DNA from: Rhodoferax sp.
GTDB taxonomy: Bacteria; Pseudomonadota; Gammaproteobacteria; Burkholderiales; Burkholderiaceae_C
DNA: 35,673 bases
Direction: 5' to 3'
Assembly (NCBI GenBank): GCA_030645355.1
Contig: JAUSNJ010000071.1
Coordinates: 1-35,673 of the forward strand
The notes under the pieces were generated by a model, which had not been told where the DNA came from, did no database searches, and saw only the letters and a program-made list of their open reading frames with translations. Shown here piece after piece: positions 33,987 to 35,673 of the stretch (positions are counted from its first letter, which is position 1; each line of letters opens with the position of its first letter). The position numbers and the translations under genes were made by a program.

Positions 33987-35219
33987 ATGTCCTCCTTTCC
34001 CCAACACCCCTTCACGCTGCTGACCAACTCCCGCTTCCAGCCGGGCGAGGCCTATGGCGCCCACCGCAGCACCCTGCTCAGCGCACCCGCGCTGGAGCAG
34101 GCCCGGGCCGTCATCACCACCTGGAGCGGCTATGCACCAACACCCCTGTGTGCCTTGCCCGCCCTGGCGCGCGACGCCGGTGTGGCCAGCATCCACTACA
34201 AGGACGAAGGGGGCCGCTTTGGCCTGGGCAGCTTCAAGGCGCTGGGCGGTGCCTATGCCGTGGCGCGCCTGCTGTGCCGCGAGCTGGGCCAGCGCCTGGG
34301 CCGCAGCGTGATCCATGCCGAGCTGCAGAGCGACCCGGCGCTGCGCCAGGCCTGCGCCGACATCACCGTCACCTGCGCCACCGACGGCAACCATGGCCGC
34401 TCGGTGGCCTGGGGCGCGCAGATGCTGGGCTGCCGCTGCGTCATCTACATCCACGCCACGGTGAGCGAGGGGCGCAAAGAGGCCATTGCCCGCTACGGCG
34501 CCCAGGTGGTGCGCACCGCCGGCAACTATGACGACTCGGTGCAGCAGGCCGACCGCGACGCCAAGGCCAATGGATGGTTCGTGATCTCCGACACCTCCTA
34601 CCCCGGCTACATGGACATCCCGCGTGATGTGATGCAGGGCTACCAGCTGATGGTGCACGAGGCGGTGAGCGCATTGCCGCAGTGGCCCACGCATGTGTTT
34701 GTGCAAGCGGGCGTCGGTGGTTTTGCGGCGGCGGTGTGCGCGTACTTTTGGGAGCGCAACGTAGAGCAGCGCCCGGTGTTCGTGGTGGTGGAGCCGCAGC
34801 AGGCCGACTGCCTGCTGCAAAGCGCGCGCGCCGGTGCCGTGGTCGCGGTCAAGGGCGACCTGGACACGCTGATGGCCGGCCTGGCCTGCGGCGAGGTCTC
34901 CCTGCTGGCCTGGGACGTTCTGGCCACCGGCGCCAATGCCTTCTGCACCATCCCCGATGCGGCTGCGGTGGACGGCATGCGACTGCTTGCCCGTCCGCAG
35001 CGAGGTGACCCGGTCATCGTCGCCGGTGAGTCCGCTGTAGCGGGCCTGGCCGCGGCCCTGCTGACGGCGCAGGACAGCGCCGCGCGCGCATCGTTGGGCC
35101 TGGGGCCGGACAGCCGCGTGCTGCTGTTCGGCAGCGAGGGTGATACCGACCCCGCGCTGTACCAGCAGCTGGTGGGCCGCAGCGCCGCCCAGGTGCTGGC
35201 AGACGGGGCTGCCGCATGA
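33987..35219 (+). CDS. dpaL: Diaminopropionate ammonia-lyase
   Basis: The 410-residue PLP enzyme of fold type II converts 2,3-diaminopropionate to pyruvate and two ammonia molecules. The PLP lysine is in FGLGSFKALGGAYA. TCATDGNHGRSVAWGA is the substrate and PLP contact loop, and VQAGVGGFAAAV is the phosphate-binding glycine loop. DTSYPGYMDIPRDVMQGY is diagnostic of this family compared with threonine dehydratase. The ATG at 33987 is used. The stop overlaps the start of the M20 hydrolase gene (ATGA), indicating translational coupling. Confidence 0.94.
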   Translation: MSSFPQHPFTLLTNSRFQPGEAYGAHRSTLLSAPALEQARAVITTWSGYAPTPLCALPALARDAGVASIHYKDEGGRFGLGSFKALGGAYAVARLLCRELGQRLGRSVIHAELQSDPALRQACADITVTCATDGNHGRSVAWGAQMLGCRCVIYIHATVSEGRKEAIARYGAQVVRTAGNYDDSVQQADRDAKANGWFVISDTSYPGYMDIPRDVMQGYQLMVHEAVSALPQWPTHVFVQAGVGGFAAAVCAYFWERNVEQRPVFVVVEPQQADCLLQSARAGAVVAVKGDLDTLMAGLACGEVSLLAWDVLATGANAFCTIPDAAAVDGMRLLARPQRGDPVIVAGESAVAGLAAALLTAQDSAARASLGLGPDSRVLLFGSEGDTDPALYQQLVGRSAAQVLADGAAA

Positions 35220-35673
35220 CGACTCCGCAAATCAATGGGGAGCGACTGCTGGACAGTTTGCACGCGTTGGGCCAGATCGGCGCACTGCCCGGTGGCGGTG
35301 TGAACCGTCTGGCGCTGACCGATGCGGATCGCGCGGGCCGCGACTGGACGGTAGCGCGCATGCGCGAACTCGGCATGCGCATCGCCATCGATGGCATTGG
35401 CAATATCGTCGGCACCTTCCCGGGAACCGAAGACCTGCCCCCGGTGATGGTGGGCTCGCATATCGACACCGTGCGTACCGGCGGCCTGTATGACGGGAAC
35501 TACGGCGTGCTGGCCGGTCTGGAAGTCATCGCCACGCTGCGCGAGGCCGGCCTGCATACCCGCCGCCCGCTGGCCGTCGCCGTGTTCACCAACGAGGAGG
35601 GCGCGCGCTTCCAGCCCGACATGATGGGCAGCCTGGCCTATGTGGGTGGCTTGCCGTTGCAGGACGCGCTGGC
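35216..35673 (+). CDS. M20-family amidohydrolase (allantoate/N-carbamoyl-amino-acid hydrolase type), cut by the window end
   Basis: 152 codons are visible. The frame starts at the ATG overlapping the dpaL stop. Family motifs are NRLALTDADRAGRDW, IDGIGNIVGTFPG, the metal ligands VGSHIDTVRTGGLYDGNYGVLAGLE (His and Asp) and FTNEEGARFQPDMMGS (Glu-Glu). Enzymes of this group cleave carbamoyl or other C-N amide bonds using two metal ions. Coupling to diaminopropionate lyase suggests release of diaminopropionate from an N-substituted precursor (inference). The remainder, including the dimerisation domain, lies beyond the window. Confidence 0.9.
   Translation, partial: MTTPQINGERLLDSLHALGQIGALPGGGVNRLALTDADRAGRDWTVARMRELGMRIAIDGIGNIVGTFPGTEDLPPVMVGSHIDTVRTGGLYDGNYGVLAGLEVIATLREAGLHTRRPLAVAVFTNEEGARFQPDMMGSLAYVGGLPLQDAL

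Overview
The window looks like chromosomal DNA from a betaproteobacterium of the Comamonadaceae (Rhodoferax/Polaromonas-like). The evidence is GC-rich coding DNA, the SAH-riboswitch–ahcY–tlyA–metF order, the rplM-rpsI…bactofilin-erpA-anmK-M23-tyrS order, a Bug-type solute-binding protein, and a short dispersed repeat resembling those I recall from this family. No rRNA, tRNA, CRISPR array, insertion sequence or prophage was seen. Almost all of the window is coding.

Layout: (1) 1-4848, the 3' part of a giant UvrA-like protein with two UvrA units in one chain; its linkers carry four palindromic inserts of two kinds. (2) 4916-9762: a MazG-like pyrophosphohydrolase, a Bug/TctC binding protein, an acetylpolyamine amidohydrolase-like deacetylase, an orphan sensor histidine kinase, a secreted SYLF protein and a decayed PPC-domain gene. 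(3) 9781-13183, minus strand: HAD phosphatase, release factor 3, and an SDR dehydrogenase. (4) 13280-16669: promoter, SAH riboswitch and ahcY-tlyA-metF, a methyl-cycle operon. (5) 16730-20373: rlmJ (minus), then rplM-rpsI with a structured leader and a terminator, a membrane coiled-coil protein, a bactofilin and erpA. (6) 20395-24320: anmK and an M23 endopeptidase (minus), divergent from tyrS. (7) 24408-30004: secreted alpha/beta hydrolase, dtd, a PabB-PabC fusion (minus), an epimerase-like SDR, a GNAT, a deoxyinosine glycosylase and cutA. (8) 30001-35673: a polar amino-acid ABC importer (minus), divergent from an RpiR regulator, diaminopropionate ammonia-lyase and an M20 amidohydrolase cut by the window end. 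This reads as one catabolic locus.

The most unusual signals are non-coding in character but lie partly inside genes. In the UvrA linkers, two kinds of palindromic element have a conserved core but arms that differ between copies while staying self-complementary. A 54-bp dispersed repeat occurs five times, always in the same orientation. Two copies lie in frame inside genes, and one appears to supply the start codon and ribosome-binding site of a gene. A tandem GAAAC-N4-GTTTC operator candidate sits between the ABC importer and the RpiR regulator.
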